A stretch of DNA of 64,000 bases from Bacteroidota bacterium (GCA_029573495.1 JAKQEI010000088.1:1-64000); one strand, 5' to 3'; shown: positions 40,109 through 50,249, numbered from the stretch's first letter. Numbers and translations are program-made. The notes: generated from the letters alone by a model not told the origin.

Positions 40109-41695
40109 CTAGTACAGCAGGAGGAACCGGTCCTCCAGGACCCCCGCCCTTGTCCGCGTATCCAGGAACCGGAAAGAGAGTCGCTGAGCCGGGAAGTTCT
40201 CAAGATGGACCTCCCGTTCCGGAACGAGGCCCGCGTCGATCAACTCCTTTCGATGGGGCGCGTCGGTATACACCACAACGCCCGGAGCAAGGACGAGCCT
40301 CGCCTCCCGCGCATCGCTCAACCAGGGCACCGGGTAGCCTGCGTAATAGTCCATGGCCGTACCGCTCACTTGCAAGCCGAAGAAGCGGTCGGGTCCGAGC
40401 TCCATTTGCGCCGCCCACTGACCGGCTTTGGCGTTCGCCTGGTAGTGCAGCAGGTTCGGGTAGAAGTGCCCGTTCAGGACAAGCCCCCCACCGATCATCA
40501 CGATGAAGGTCGCTTGCAGGATCCCCTTGCGGCTGGTCGCCCTGCGGTATACCAACGCGGCCAGGGCCCCGGAAACCAGCATGATCAGAACGAAGGGCCA
40601 TCGGCCTTCCGGAAAGACCGCGAACGCGATCAGGAAGCCTGCGGACCAGAGCGCGAACACAAGGACCAGATGCGCCTGCCGCAACCAGTTGGGGAAGCTC
40701 CCATGGAAGGCGCGCGCACCGATCACCGCAAAGAGAGGAAGGACGACGTAGAGGTAGTGCGGCAGCTTGAAGTGCGAAAGGGAAAGCGCGAAGAACGCCA
40801 GCACCGACCCGATCAGGCTGGCGTGCTCCGGCAATGGCTTGCGCAGGATCACCGAACGAAGCCCGCACCAGATCCCGGCCAACACGAACACCGACCATGG
40901 CAGCAGCTGCCACGGAAGTTCATGCGTGAAGAACAGCACGGTACTGTCATCCTCCCATCGGTTCTCGCCGGTGATCCGCCCGAAGCTCTGTTCCCAGAAA
41001 TAGAATCGCAAGCCATGCCAGCCGAACTGCTCATACAATCCGATGCACATGGGTGCCAAGGCAAGCAACAGCACCGCAGGCGCCACTAGAACACGGGCAT
41101 CGAGGATCCGCCTCCAGCCACGGCTGAAGAGGAGTTGTCCCCCGATCGCAAGCACGGGGACCATCAGACCGATCGGCCCCTTTGCCAACAGGCCGGCGGC
41201 CAGGGCAAGTGCGCAACCGACCAGCTGCCACCATCGCTTCTTTTCGACCCAGGCGACCCCAAGCCAGATGGCGGTGATCACGGATCCAGTGAGGAGCGTA
41301 TCGCAGCGCACATCGGTACACATGAGGAAGAAGGCCGTGGAGCAACCGAACATGACCGCGGCCGTACCGGCGACCTCATGGCCGTGATGCATCCGTGTGA
41401 AGCGATACGTTGCGAACATGCCGAGGAAGGCGAACAGGAGGCTCGGCAGCCGATAGCTCCAATCGTGCACACCGAAGGCCGCGAAGGACATGGCGGATGA
41501 CCAGAAGAGCAGTGGCGGCTTGTCGAGGTAGTCGTTCCCGCGATAGTGCAATTCCAGATACTCGCCGCTTCGGAGCATGTCCCGGGCCATGCCGGCGTAT
41601 TGTGCCGCATCCACCTCCATCACGTCCAGGCCGGCACCGAGCACCACGACGGCGACGATGGTCATCACCTGGAACCAGAGGGCGCGGGTGGTCAC
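40109..41695 (-). CDS. GT39/ArnT-like membrane glycosyltransferase
   Basis: DAAQYAGMARDMLRSGEYLELHYRGNDYLDKPPLLFWSSAMSF PMT-type signature; GTG start chosen to avoid overlap with the divergent kinase gene. Confidence 0.82.
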   Translation of the reverse strand: MTTRALWFQVMTIVAVVVLGAGLDVMEVDAAQYAGMARDMLRSGEYLELHYRGNDYLDKPPLLFWSSAMSFAAFGVHDWSYRLPSLLFAFLGMFATYRFTRMHHGHEVAGTAAVMFGCSTAFFLMCTDVRCDTLLTGSVITAIWLGVAWVEKKRWWQLVGCALALAAGLLAKGPIGLMVPVLAIGGQLLFSRGWRRILDARVLVAPAVLLLALAPMCIGLYEQFGWHGLRFYFWEQSFGRITGENRWEDDSTVLFFTHELPWQLLPWSVFVLAGIWCGLRSVILRKPLPEHASLIGSVLAFFALSLSHFKLPHYLYVVLPLFAVIGARAFHGSFPNWLRQAHLVLVFALWSAGFLIAFAVFPEGRWPFVLIMLVSGALAALVYRRATSRKGILQATFIVMIGGGLVLNGHFYPNLLHYQANAKAGQWAAQMELGPDRFFGLQVSGTAMDYYAGYPVPWLSDAREARLVLAPGVVVYTDAPHRKELIDAGLVPEREVHLENFPAQRLSFRFLDTRTRAGVLEDRFLLLY

Positions 41696-41759
41696 GGCGA
41701 CGAAAGTACAAGGCTTGTTAATGGCCTGATCCCACCAGGAGCGGGGGTCGTAACATTGC

Positions 41760-43091
41760 ATGGACCACATGGGGCGCCGTGCGATAGCCACCTTGATGTT
41801 GCTTGCCACGTTGAGCGTGATCGGCGTGGTGGTCATCCAACTGCTATGGCTTCAACAGGCCTCGCGCTACCGTGAGGAGCAGGTGGAACTGAACCGCGAA
41901 CAGGGGGTCCAGCTAGAGAAGCAGTTCAACGACCGTGTGGTGATGGCCCTCACCGACGTCACCGAACGGATCCTGTCCATCACCAAGGACCCGACGGACC
42001 TGTTCGACGCGGTGAAGCAGGTGCGACCGAACTACTTCGCCGTATCGATCAACGATACGGTGCATCCTTATCTGTTGGAAGCGATGCTACGAAAGGAGTT
42101 CAGCCGGCGCAACATCCAGGAGGACTTCGAATACGGCATCTACGATTGCTTCACCGACAGCATCGTTTATGGCAACTACGTGTCCGTGGACAGCGCCGTC
42201 ACCGACACGGTGGCGCATAGTCAGCTCCAGAAGCTCGACAAGGATGGGCACTATTTCGGCGTGTACTTCCCGAGGCGGAAGAGCACTTTATGGGAGGAGG
42301 AGGCCGGAACGTGGATGTGGATCTTCCCGTTCGTCGTCACGCTCATCGTGTTCAGCTTCTTCGCCTACAGCGTGTGGGTGATACTCCGACAGCGGAAGCT
42401 CAGCGAGATGAAGAACGACTTCATCGGCAACATGACGCATGAGCTGAAGACCCCTATCAGCACCATCGCCCTGAGCAGCGAGGTCCTGGGCGACCCCGAC
42501 ATCGTGAAGGAACCGGACCGGTTGCGGCAATACGCCCGGATCATCCGCAGCGAGAATGAACGCCTGCGCATCCAGGTGGAAAGGGTGCTGCAGCTGGGGT
42601 CCATGGACAAGGACAAGCTGGAGCTGAAGCGGGAGCGGGTGGACATGCACGTCATCGCCCGGGAGGTGGAGGAGCACTTCCACCTGCAGGCCCAGGAACG
42701 GAACACGACCATCACACTTCGTCTGGAAGCCACCGACCATACCGTGCACGGCGACCGCATGCACCTTACCAACGCGGTGACCAACCTGATCGACAACGCG
42801 CTGAAGTATGGTCGGGAGGGCGGCCACATCGAACTGATGACCTCCAGCCGTGGGCGGGAGCTCCTGCTCTCCGTATCCGATGATGGTATCGGCATCCGGA
42901 AGGAGGACCTGCGGCACATCTTCGAACGTTTCTACCGGGTGCATACCGGAAACGTGCATGACGTGAAGGGGTTCGGACTTGGCCTGCATTATGTGAAGCA
43001 GATCGTCGAGGCCCATGGTGGAGGTGTGTCTGCCCGGAGCGAGTTCGGCAAGGGCAGCACCTTCATGCTCTCCCTTCCCATTTCACCGTGA
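41760..43091 (+). CDS. Sensor histidine kinase
   Basis: NDFIGNMTHELKTPISTIALSSEVL H-box, NLIDNALKYG, FGLGLHYVKQIVEAHGG; could start at 41769. Confidence 0.93.
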   Translation: MDHMGRRAIATLMLLATLSVIGVVVIQLLWLQQASRYREEQVELNREQGVQLEKQFNDRVVMALTDVTERILSITKDPTDLFDAVKQVRPNYFAVSINDTVHPYLLEAMLRKEFSRRNIQEDFEYGIYDCFTDSIVYGNYVSVDSAVTDTVAHSQLQKLDKDGHYFGVYFPRRKSTLWEEEAGTWMWIFPFVVTLIVFSFFAYSVWVILRQRKLSEMKNDFIGNMTHELKTPISTIALSSEVLGDPDIVKEPDRLRQYARIIRSENERLRIQVERVLQLGSMDKDKLELKRERVDMHVIAREVEEHFHLQAQERNTTITLRLEATDHTVHGDRMHLTNAVTNLIDNALKYGREGGHIELMTSSRGRELLLSVSDDGIGIRKEDLRHIFERFYRVHTGNVHDVKGFGLGLHYVKQIVEAHGGGVSARSEFGKGSTFMLSLPISP

Positions 43092-43106
43092 CCATTCGAT
43101 CCAACC

Positions 43107-43805
43107 ATGAGCGAACAGAAAGCGAGCATACTCCTGGTGGAGGACGACCAGAACCTGGGCTTCGTGATCCAGGATGCCCTCAAGCGGAAAGGGTACAACG
43201 TCCATCTTTGCCGGGACGGCAAGGAAGGGTTGAAGCAGTTCAACGAAACGGTCTATGACCTGTGCGTGCTGGATGTGATGCTTCCATCCAAGGACGGGTT
43301 CAGCCTGGCCGAGGACATCCGGCTGACCAACGCCGAGGTGCCGATCGTCTTCCTCACGGCCAAGAGCCAGACCGAGGACCGTATCGCTGGTTTCAAGGCC
43401 GGCGGGGATGACTACCTCACCAAGCCGTTCAGCCACGAAGAGCTCCTCCTGCGCATTGAAGCCATCCTGCGCCGGACCCAGGGGCGCACGGAGGATCAGC
43501 GGGGACGCGAGCTCTTCGAGATCGGTGCCTTCACCTTCGATCATCGCAACCTGATGCTGAGCCATCCTTCGGAGGAACGTAAGCTCACCAAGAAGGAAGC
43601 CGAAGTGCTCCGACTGTTGTGCATGCATCAGGACAATGTGCTGCCACGTGAACTGGTGCTGAACATGGTGTGGGGAGATGATACCTACTTCCTCGGTCGG
43701 AGCCTGGACGTCTTCATCAGCCGTCTTCGGAAGTATCTGAAAGCGGATCCATCGGTACGGATCGTCAACGTCCATGGCGTCGGTTTCAAGTTGCACGTCG
43801 GTTGA
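43107..43805 (+). CDS. OmpR-family response regulator
   Basis: ILLVEDDQNLGFVIQD...LDVMLPSKDGF...TAKSQTEDRIAGFKAGGDDYLTKPF; C-terminal winged helix. Confidence 0.95.
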   Translation: MSEQKASILLVEDDQNLGFVIQDALKRKGYNVHLCRDGKEGLKQFNETVYDLCVLDVMLPSKDGFSLAEDIRLTNAEVPIVFLTAKSQTEDRIAGFKAGGDDYLTKPFSHEELLLRIEAILRRTQGRTEDQRGRELFEIGAFTFDHRNLMLSHPSEERKLTKKEAEVLRLLCMHQDNVLPRELVLNMVWGDDTYFLGRSLDVFISRLRKYLKADPSVRIVNVHGVGFKLHVG

Positions 43806-44090
43806 TCCAGCAGCGCTGATCGACCGATGTCGGTTCATCACGATCGAGCATTCGCAATTCGTACGGTGCGCTGAATGGCTGATGCACCAACGCTTTCCGA
43901 ACGACGTCATCGATCGGCGTCACACGATGATCACACACGATGACGATCGAGTGATCGAAGAGAGCGCTTCCGTTCCGACCGCGTTGATCGATCGCTCATC
44001 GTCATCGACCTTCATCGCGGGTAACGATATCAACAATATTTGGTGGAACATTTTTTAACGCGAGCGCGTACACATTCGCGTCAACGCAGT

Positions 44091-44098
44091 TACGTTTG
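44091..44098 (+). promoter_or_regulatory. Candidate -7 element for the Lys/Ala-rich gene
   Basis: TACGTTTG matches TAnnTTTG, 21 nt before ATG 44120; no clear -33 TTG. Confidence 0.4.
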
Positions 44099-44119
44099 AC
44101 ACAAACAAACCCATTCGCC

Positions 44120-44251
44120 ATGGCCAAGAAGGCAGCAAAGAAGGCAGCTAAGAAAGCTGCTCCGAAGAAGGCAGCTAAGAAAGCCGCTAAGAAAGCAGCC
44201 CCTAAGAAGGCAGCTAAGAAAGCCGCTAAGAAAGCTGCGAAGAAGAAGTAA
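44120..44251 (+). CDS. 43-aa Lys/Ala-only histone H1-like protein
   Basis: Translation MAKKAAKKAAKKAAPKKAAKKAAKKAAPKKAAKKAAKKAAKKK*; candidate -7 element upstream, GNRA-loop terminator downstream; below ORF-track size cutoff. Confidence 0.85.
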   Translation: MAKKAAKKAAKKAAPKKAAKKAAKKAAPKKAAKKAAKKAAKKK

Positions 44252-44272
44252 GCAGCGTTCACGAACGCAAGG

Positions 44273-44304
44273 AAGGCCCCGAGAGATCGGGGCCTTTCGC
44301 TTTT
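44273..44304 (+). terminator. Rho-independent terminator
   Basis: AAGGCCCCGA-GAGA-TCGGGGCCTT perfect 10-bp stem, then tcgctttt. Confidence 0.85.
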
Positions 44305-44528
44305 GATGCACCACCGTTCCATCGTTGTCCGATGCGGTGTATCATCGGATGGCGATGATCGGGATCGCGATCATCGCTCCCATGCACCTCCCACTGTCAT
44401 GCGATGGACGCATTCATCACCGTAGGATACCGGTGGTCCGCTACTGGTGTTCCAAGGCGATCGAGGACGAAGCTCCCACCTCCGTTCCGCAGAGCATCGA
44501 GCGGGCCGGGCCACGATCACCCGCCATG

Positions 44529-44559
44529 CGAAAGGGCCGCCTGATCAACAGACGGCCCT
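44529..44559 (-). terminator. Rho-independent-like terminator downstream of yqeY
   Basis: AGGGCCGCCTG-ATCAA-CAGACGGCCCT (one mismatch); on the minus strand followed by TTTCGC. Confidence 0.6.
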
Positions 44560-44581
44560 CCTCACTCCTCGGATCGACCTG

Positions 44582-45037
44582 TCAACCTCCTGACAGGAGA
44601 CGCTTCACCACCGCGGCCACCGCGCTGCCGTCAGCCCTTCCCGCGACGCGCTTGCCGGCCTCCCCCATCACCCTGCCCATGTCGGCCATGCCGGTCGCGT
44701 TCAGCGCGGTGATCGAGTCACGCACCAGGCGTTCCATCTCGACCTCGCTCAACCGCTCCGGCAGATAGACCTCGATGACGCGTGCCTGCACCTCCTCTTC
44801 CGAAGCGAGGTCGGTCCTGCCCTGCTGGTGATAGATCGCCGCGCTCTCCATGCGCTGCTTGTGCAGCTTCTGGAGGATGCGCATGCCGGCGGCCTCATCC
44901 AGACCCGACTGTCCACCTTCCTTGGTCAGTTCGAGCAGGATGGCGCTCTTGATCGCCCGCAACGCGTTCAACCTGTCCTTCTCCCGGGCAAGCATCGCCG
45001 CTTTGATGTCGGCATCGATCCGTTGCTGCAGATCCAT
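44582..45037 (-). CDS. GatB/YqeY domain protein
   Basis: MDLQQRIDADIKAAMLAREKDRLNALRAIKSAILLE...MADMGRVMGEAGKRVAGRADGSAVAAVVKRLL. Confidence 0.93.
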   Translation of the reverse strand: MDLQQRIDADIKAAMLAREKDRLNALRAIKSAILLELTKEGGQSGLDEAAGMRILQKLHKQRMESAAIYHQQGRTDLASEEEVQARVIEVYLPERLSEVEMERLVRDSITALNATGMADMGRVMGEAGKRVAGRADGSAVAAVVKRLLSGG

Positions 45038-45047
45038 GTGCGCGGTA

Positions 45048-46715
45048 TCAATCAACGTTGTCGTGGAGGAAGGGGTTGTTCCGGCGCAGCTCCACACGCC
45101 GGTCACCGTTCTCATCCTTCTCCTCGCTCAGCGTGTAACGGCTCACATTGCTGTCGGTGCTGTGCGTGCCTTCATTGAGCGTGATGTTCTTGCGCTTGTA
45201 TGCCGGCTCACGCTCCAGGTCGCTGAGCCCGTTCGGTGTGCGCAGGCGCATGTTCAGTTCACGCACCTTGGCAACGCGCTGTTCCACCCGGTTCTGGTGT
45301 TCGGCCGGTGTAAGGCGCGCCTCGGAGACCTCGCCACGCACTTCCGCGGCGCCATCGTTCAGGACCTCATCCGTGGTGTTGTCATACAGGGTGAACACCC
45401 GCTTCTCCGAACTCTCCATCGGCGATGAACCCTCGCTCACCGGCTGCTTCACCTCGGACGGTCCAGACCTTGCCGGTTCCTGGCGCGGCTGTGGGAAGTC
45501 GAGCGTCGGCTGCTTGCTCGCCTGGTCGTTCATCACGGGTGCCTCCTCCTCCTTCCTGGTCTCCACCTTCGCCTCCACCGGCTTCAGATAGGGTTCGAGG
45601 ACCGCCGGTTCCTCAATGGCAGGCGGTGCCACAGGCGCCTGGGGCGCACTCATGTTCACCGGGTTCAGGATGGGTTGCGTGATCATCGTCGGACGATCGG
45701 CATCCAATGGGATCACCGTGCGCGTGCCCAGCTCCGTGGCGATGGCGCCGGTCTCCGGGTTGATCTGGAATCCCGTGGCGATGACGGTGATCCGGATCTT
45801 GTCACCCAGGTTCTCGTCCTTGCCATAACCCCAGATCACATCGGCGGAACTGCCTGCGGCCTCCTGGATGTGGTCGGTGATCTCGGTCATCTCGTCCATC
45901 GAGAGGGCACGCTCGCCATGGGTCACGTTCAACAGGACGTACTTGGCACCCTTGATGTCGCTGTCGTTCAACAGCGGGGAGGAGAGCGCCTCGTGTGCGG
46001 CGCGCAGGGCGCGGTCCTCCCCATCCGCTTCGGCCATGCCCATGATGGCGACTCCGCTGCGGGTCATCACGGTGCGCACGTCCTCGAAGTCCACGTTCAC
46101 CTTGCCGATCTTGTGGATGATCTCGGCGATGCCACGAGCGGCGGTGGACAGCACGTTGTCGGCATGTTCGAACGCATTGTCCAATGACAGGTCGCCGTAG
46201 AGGTCGCGCAGCCGGTCATTGTTGATCACCAACAGGGTATCCACGGCGTTGCGCATCTCCTCGATGCCGGCTTCGGCCTGGTTCTTCCGCTTGCGGCCCT
46301 CCCACTGGAACGGGCTGGTGACGATGCCGACGGTGAGGATGCCCATGTCGCGGGCGATCTTGGCGATGACGGGCGCTGCACCCGTACCCGTGCCGCCACC
46401 CATGCCGGCGGTGATGAAGACCATCTTGGTGCGGGCGCTGAGGAGTGCCTTGATCTCATCGATGTTCTCCTGTGCGGCCTGATTGCCACGCTCGGGGATG
46501 GAGCCGGCCCCGAGCCCTTCCGTGAGGCTGAGACCGAGTTGAAGCTTCACAGGGATCGGGCTCACATCCAGGGCCTGACGGTCGGTGTTGCAGATGATGA
46601 AGTCAACGCCCTTGATGCCTTGGGCGAACATGTAGTTGACGGCGTTGCTGCCGCCACCGCCCACGCCGATCACCTTGATGATCGAGCTGAGCTCACGGGG
46701 AAGGTCGAATTTCAT
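45048..46715 (-). CDS. ftsZ: Cell division protein FtsZ
   Basis: KVIGVGGGGSNAVNYM, AGMGGGTGTGAAPVIAKIA tubulin signature; long C-terminal linker. Confidence 0.98.
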   Translation of the reverse strand: MKFDLPRELSSIIKVIGVGGGGSNAVNYMFAQGIKGVDFIICNTDRQALDVSPIPVKLQLGLSLTEGLGAGSIPERGNQAAQENIDEIKALLSARTKMVFITAGMGGGTGTGAAPVIAKIARDMGILTVGIVTSPFQWEGRKRKNQAEAGIEEMRNAVDTLLVINNDRLRDLYGDLSLDNAFEHADNVLSTAARGIAEIIHKIGKVNVDFEDVRTVMTRSGVAIMGMAEADGEDRALRAAHEALSSPLLNDSDIKGAKYVLLNVTHGERALSMDEMTEITDHIQEAAGSSADVIWGYGKDENLGDKIRITVIATGFQINPETGAIATELGTRTVIPLDADRPTMITQPILNPVNMSAPQAPVAPPAIEEPAVLEPYLKPVEAKVETRKEEEAPVMNDQASKQPTLDFPQPRQEPARSGPSEVKQPVSEGSSPMESSEKRVFTLYDNTTDEVLNDGAAEVRGEVSEARLTPAEHQNRVEQRVAKVRELNMRLRTPNGLSDLEREPAYKRKNITLNEGTHSTDSNVSRYTLSEEKDENGDRRVELRRNNPFLHDNVD

Positions 46716-46752
46716 GACGTTGGTATTTGGAAGGTGAACGGGAAGGATCGGT

Positions 46753-48054
46753 TCAGTTCTCGTCGTCCTTGAGTATCTCGGACGCGCTGTTGATGATGTT
46801 GCTGAAGAAGCCGCTGAGCGGTCCCTTGGAATGACCCTTCACGGCGACTTTCGCCGTGCGTTCGTTGGCCACCTCGAACTGCTTCGGTCGTTTGCGCTCC
46901 AGGTAGTCGAAGCCCTTCATCACGAGACCGACGCCGGTGGCGTAGAGCGGACTCGTCACCGCTTCCACGTTGCTCTTGGCCAGGTGCTCGTTCGGGTATC
47001 CGATGCGGGTGCTCATGCCGGTCATGTACTCCACAAGCTGCTTGAGGTGCTTCAGCTGCGAGCCGCCACCGGTGAGGACGACGCCCGCGATCAGCTGCTT
47101 CTCGATGCCGCTGTTCTTGATCTCGAAGTAGACATGGTCCAGGATCTCCTCCATGCGGCTCTGGATGATCTCGGCGAGCGTACGCAGGCTGATCTCCTTC
47201 GGATCGCGGCCGCGCAGCCCGGGGATGCACACCACCTCGTTGTCCTTGTTCTCGGAGGCCAGCGCACTGCCGAACTTGGTCTTCAGTAGTTCGGCCTGGT
47301 CACGCATGATGCCACAGCCCTGGCGGATGTCCTCGGTGATCACATTGCCGCCGAAGGGGATCACGGCGGTGTGGCGGATGATGTTGTCGAAGAAGATGGC
47401 GATGTCGGTGGTCCCACCACCGATGTCGACAAGCACCACGCCAGCCTCCTTCTCCTCGGAGCTCAGCACCGCATCGGCGCTGGCCAGCGGCTCAAGGATG
47501 AGCTCGGTGACATTGAGTCCCGCCCGGTGCACGCACTTGTTGATGTTGCGCGCGGCGGTCACCTGACCACTGATGATATGGAAGTTGGCCTCCATGCGGA
47601 TACCGCTCATGCCGATCGGGTCCCGGATGCCCTGTTCGTTGTCCACGATATACTCCTGCGGTAGCACATGGATGATCTCCTCACCTGGCGGCATCACCAG
47701 GCGGTAGGTCTCATCGATGAGCGCATCGATGTCCGTCTGTGTGATCTCCTCCTCGAGGCTCTCGCGCATCTTCATGCCACGGTGCTGCATGCTGCGGATG
47801 TGCTGTCCGGCGATCCCCACGTTCACCGTGCCGATATCGACACCGGCGTTGTCACCGGCCTCACGCACGGCGGCTTTGATGCTCTCCACGGTCTTCTGGA
47901 TGTTGGCGACCACGCCGCGGCTCACACCGTCGCTCTTCGCCTTGCCCATGCCGAGGATCTCGATCTTCCCCTGCTCGTTCTTCCGCCCGACGATGCAGGC
48001 GATCTTCGTCGTTCCGATGTCGAGTCCGGCGACGATGTCTTGGTTGTGGTCCAT
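46753..48054 (-). CDS. ftsA: Cell division protein FtsA
   Basis: IVAGLDIGTTKIACIVGR; VVLVDIGGGTTDIAIF; gene order. Confidence 0.97.
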   Translation of the reverse strand: MDHNQDIVAGLDIGTTKIACIVGRKNEQGKIEILGMGKAKSDGVSRGVVANIQKTVESIKAAVREAGDNAGVDIGTVNVGIAGQHIRSMQHRGMKMRESLEEEITQTDIDALIDETYRLVMPPGEEIIHVLPQEYIVDNEQGIRDPIGMSGIRMEANFHIISGQVTAARNINKCVHRAGLNVTELILEPLASADAVLSSEEKEAGVVLVDIGGGTTDIAIFFDNIIRHTAVIPFGGNVITEDIRQGCGIMRDQAELLKTKFGSALASENKDNEVVCIPGLRGRDPKEISLRTLAEIIQSRMEEILDHVYFEIKNSGIEKQLIAGVVLTGGGSQLKHLKQLVEYMTGMSTRIGYPNEHLAKSNVEAVTSPLYATGVGLVMKGFDYLERKRPKQFEVANERTAKVAVKGHSKGPLSGFFSNIINSASEILKDDEN

Positions 48055-48069
48055 GGTATTCGTGGAGTG

Positions 48070-48873
48070 TTAGGGCGTTGTTCGTTTGGTGCATACGACC
48101 TGGTCGGCGTAGCGCAGATCGATCCGCGCATAGTTCCGCCAACCGGCCTGGGGTATTCCTTTCTCGTAGAAGATCCGCAGCTTCTCGAAGCGCTGCGCGA
48201 GCTCGGCGCCATCGCCCAGCAGGATGCGGTGACCACCCACACGCGGGATGAGCTCGAACTCACCTTCCCCGGTCACGACCACCTGATCGATGAGGGCGTT
48301 CCAGAAGGGGTCGGCGGTGATATGCGATGCCAATCGATGGATGTCGTCCAGCCGCGACCCCGTGGCCCGGTCATCCGTGGCGTACACATTGCGCACACCT
48401 TCCGCAATGCCTGGCACATCACCGATCCCTGTGACCACGAGCACGCGCGCCGTGTATTCGGGGCTGGTGGGCATGGTCCAACCTTCGCGATCGATGTAGA
48501 ACGACCCGCCGTTCCGGTCGAACACACGCACGATGGGTACACGCTGCGTCACGTGTGCGTGAAGGCGGCCGTCCATGGTGTGATAGACCTGGGCCTTCGC
48601 CACGCTCGGGATGTTCTTCAACCGTTCCTCGATCGTGGTGATATCCACATCACCGGTGGCAGAACCCATCACCGTCGTACCCTGGTCCAGCACTTCCTGG
48701 CGCACGGAACGTTCGTCGATGAAATGGAGGCCTTCCGCACTCTCCACGATGACCTCGAGGTCCGAAATGGGAGTGTGATCGGCCGTGCGTTCCACGAAAC
48801 CAAGGGCCACGATGACCCCGATCAGTGCACAGGCGATACCGACCGGACGTAGCATTCGCTTCAGCTTCTTCAT
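48070..48873 (-). CDS. ftsQ: FtsQ-like cell division protein
   Basis: N-terminal TM, POTRA-like VEERLKNIPSVAKAQVYHTMDGRLHAHVTQRVPIVRVFD; between murC and ftsA. Confidence 0.85.
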   Translation of the reverse strand: MKKLKRMLRPVGIACALIGVIVALGFVERTADHTPISDLEVIVESAEGLHFIDERSVRQEVLDQGTTVMGSATGDVDITTIEERLKNIPSVAKAQVYHTMDGRLHAHVTQRVPIVRVFDRNGGSFYIDREGWTMPTSPEYTARVLVVTGIGDVPGIAEGVRNVYATDDRATGSRLDDIHRLASHITADPFWNALIDQVVVTGEGEFELIPRVGGHRILLGDGAELAQRFEKLRIFYEKGIPQAGWRNYARIDLRYADQVVCTKRTTP

Positions 48874-50249
48874 GACCGGTAGCGTTCGTTCAACAGTGTT
48901 TCGATGCGAGGGACGAGACGATCGATGTCCCCCGCCCCCAGTGTGACCACCACCTGCACATCGCGCTGGCGCAGTTCCTCCAGCAGGCCTTCACGTGTGA
49001 CGCATTCCTTCACGTCCATCGGCACCCGCTCCAACAGCCATTTCGAAGTGATGCCGGGCAGGGGTTCCTCACGGGCGGGATAGATGTCCAGGAGGAGCAG
49101 TTCATCCAAGGCGGAAAGGCTGCGACCGAACTCACTCGCGAGATCGCGGGTGCGCGAGAAGAGATGCGGCTGGAAGATGCCGGTCACGCGCTTGCCAGGA
49201 TACATCTCCCTGAGGCTCGCGATGCAGGCGTCCAGTTCCCTTGGATGATGGGCATAGTCGTCGATGTAAACCACTTCCGGCCCGGCGATCCGTGTTTCGA
49301 AGCGGCGCGAGACGCCACGGAACGAATCGAGCCCCAGCCGCAAAAGGTCCGCGGTGACACCCGCGCGCAGGGCCATGGTGCTCGCAGCGATGGCGTTCTC
49401 CACGTTATGACGACCGGGCATGCCCAGCCGCAGATCCTTGAGCACCTGACCTTCGGTATGCAGGTCGAAATGGTAGGCGCCCTTCTCGACACGCAGGTTC
49501 TCGGCGCGTGGTCCGCCAGTGCTCCCAAGGGCGTACGTGGTCACCCCTGATCGACCATTGAAGTGGGCCGCGATGCGCTCATGCACCAGCAGTGGTCCGT
49601 CGCCCAGCGTGGCAAAGGCGGTGTATGCCTCGAACATCGCCTCGGGCGTGCCGTAGATGTCGAGATGGTCCGGATCCATCGCCGTGATGACCGACCCGCT
49701 CGGATGCAGCTTGAGGAAGCTCCGGTCGTACTCATCGGCCTCGACCACGTTCACCACGGCGTCATCGTTCAGAAGCACGTTGGTGCCATAGTTCACCGCG
49801 ATGCCGCCCAGGAACGCGTTGCAACGCACGCGGCCCACGGTGAGGAGGTGCGCGAGCATGGTGCTCACGGTCGTCTTGCCATGCGTTCCTGCAATGGCCA
49901 GCGTGGGCTGATCGCGCGTCACCATGCCAAGCACCTCGGCCCGTTTCGCGATCCGGGCACCACGTTCCACCCAATACTTGAGCAAGGGGCTGGTCGCTGG
50001 AACGGCCGGGGTCCGAACCACCATCACATCGGCCGGAGTCGCCTTGCGGAACTCCTCGGGGATCAAGCGCGGATCCTCTTCGAAATGCACGTCGATCCCT
50101 TCGCTGAGCAATTGGTTGGTCAGCTCGCTGGGAGTTCGATCGTAGCCGGCCACCTCGGCGCCGTGCCTTCGGAAGTAACGCGCAAGGCCGCTCATCCCGA
50201 TGCCACCGACACCGATGAAGTACAGCTTATTCCCCTTGTGCGTGTTCAT
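48870..50249 (-). CDS. murC: UDP-N-acetylmuramate-L-alanine ligase
   Basis: FIGVGGIGMSGLA; AIAGTHGKTTVSTMLAHLL; DDYAHHPRELDA. Confidence 0.97.
   Translation of the reverse strand: MNTHKGNKLYFIGVGGIGMSGLARYFRRHGAEVAGYDRTPSELTNQLLSEGIDVHFEEDPRLIPEEFRKATPADVMVVRTPAVPATSPLLKYWVERGARIAKRAEVLGMVTRDQPTLAIAGTHGKTTVSTMLAHLLTVGRVRCNAFLGGIAVNYGTNVLLNDDAVVNVVEADEYDRSFLKLHPSGSVITAMDPDHLDIYGTPEAMFEAYTAFATLGDGPLLVHERIAAHFNGRSGVTTYALGSTGGPRAENLRVEKGAYHFDLHTEGQVLKDLRLGMPGRHNVENAIAASTMALRAGVTADLLRLGLDSFRGVSRRFETRIAGPEVVYIDDYAHHPRELDACIASLREMYPGKRVTGIFQPHLFSRTRDLASEFGRSLSALDELLLLDIYPAREEPLPGITSKWLLERVPMDVKECVTREGLLEELRQRDVQVVVTLGAGDIDRLVPRIETLLNERYRS

Noticed and set aside
43806-44090. Possible replication origin (GATC clusters plus AT-rich tract)
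   Set aside because: No TTATCCACA-like DnaA boxes found by eye and no dnaA/dnaN nearby; kept only as an unexplained spacer.
44105-44251. CRISPR-like short repeats
   Set aside because: Periodicity is a coding KKAA repeat; no spacers and no cas genes in the window.
44002-44322. 106-aa minus-strand Phe/Ala-rich ORF (LAAFLAAFLGAAFLAAF)
   Set aside because: Simply the reverse complement of the (KKAA)n gene; the plus frame has a terminator and promoter-like element.
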